64,000 nt of DNA from Himantopus leucocephalus (taxonomy: Eukaryota; Chordata; Aves; Charadriiformes; Recurvirostridae), in assembly GCA_003993805.1 (NCBI GenBank), contig RSEF01000001.1, positions 91,585,557 through 91,649,556 on the forward strand. Reading direction: 5' to 3'. The notes beneath the pieces are model-generated. The model saw nothing but the letters and a program-made list of their open reading frames with translations, searched no databases and was not told the DNA's origin. The translations under genes and the position numbers were made by a program. This document shows, in pieces, positions 51,186 to 64,000 of the stretch. The number at the start of each line of letters is the position of its first letter. The stretch's first letter is position 1.

Positions 51186-51249
51186 ATTGAATGCTCAAGT
51201 ATATCTGACTACTCAGAAAAAATTATCAAGGCCAACCACTTGGACAATA
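51186..51249 (+). CDS. PRMT8: PRMT8, exon with the IECSS SAM-contact motif
   Basis: The exon lies between TTTTTTTTCCTAG and the donor AATA|GTAAGG and codes 21 residues plus one base: IECSSISDYSEKIIKANHLD, then N. In type I arginine methyltransferases this segment follows the glycine-rich motif I, and its Glu contacts the ribose of S-adenosylmethionine. The sequence is closer to PRMT8 than PRMT1 as I know them (ANHLDN rather than ANKLDH). PRMT8 makes omega-NG monomethyl- and asymmetric dimethylarginine and is known as a brain-enriched, N-myristoylated, plasma-membrane enzyme. The preceding exon with motif I is not seen in the window. Confidence 0.95.

Positions 51250-64000
<12,751 letters not shown>

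Overview
The window looks like nuclear DNA from a bird. The evidence is at least ten truncated copies of the CR1 LINE with the sauropsid-type 3' end (octamer-like repeats of ATTCTATG), sauropsid-style C2H2 zinc-finger genes, and exons that match the vertebrate brain arginine methyltransferase PRMT8. Runs of N, including one of exactly 100 N at 48415-48514 and several next to homopolymers, show a draft assembly. There are no bacterial or phage features.

Layout. Positions 1-26252 hold no gene I can support: AT-rich non-coding DNA, four long CR1 fragments, a CR1 tail, a 2.4-copy minisatellite, a T18-G21 tract, a perfect 14-bp palindrome and one exon-like segment at 17644-17818. Positions 26253-27250 are the coding exon of a minus-strand gene for a nine-finger C2H2 protein, with its CpG-island promoter at about 27290-28340. 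Positions 28733-35170 are non-coding, with a CR1 and a candidate solo LTR of an endogenous retrovirus (34285-34760). A second CpG island (35170-35940) starts a plus-strand gene whose exons (36382-36445, 38280 or 38244-38939, 40660-40761, 40843-41153) join in phase. It encodes five C2H2 fingers followed by a C-terminal leucine-rich helical tail. The two zinc-finger genes are therefore head to head, with islands about 7 kb apart.

Positions 41154-51185 are non-coding and contain the 100-N gap, which sits between two CR1 copies in opposite orientation. From 51186 to 59228 there are four consecutive exons of PRMT8 on the plus strand (64, 143, 88 and 116 nt, all in phase). The exon that should precede them, with the glycine-rich SAM-binding motif, is not seen, nor are the C-terminal exons, which presumably lie to the right of the window. 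The rest is PRMT8 intron.

Most notable points: (1) the zinc-finger pair directly upstream of internal PRMT8 exons, which means either genes nested in a PRMT8 intron or a scaffold misjoin at the gap; (2) the unusual C-terminal tail of the second zinc-finger protein; (3) an in-frame read-through of PRMT8 exon 54874-55016 into its short intron, coding a hydrophobic segment and followed by AATAAA, which could make a truncated isoform. All calls are from reading the sequence; no database search was run.
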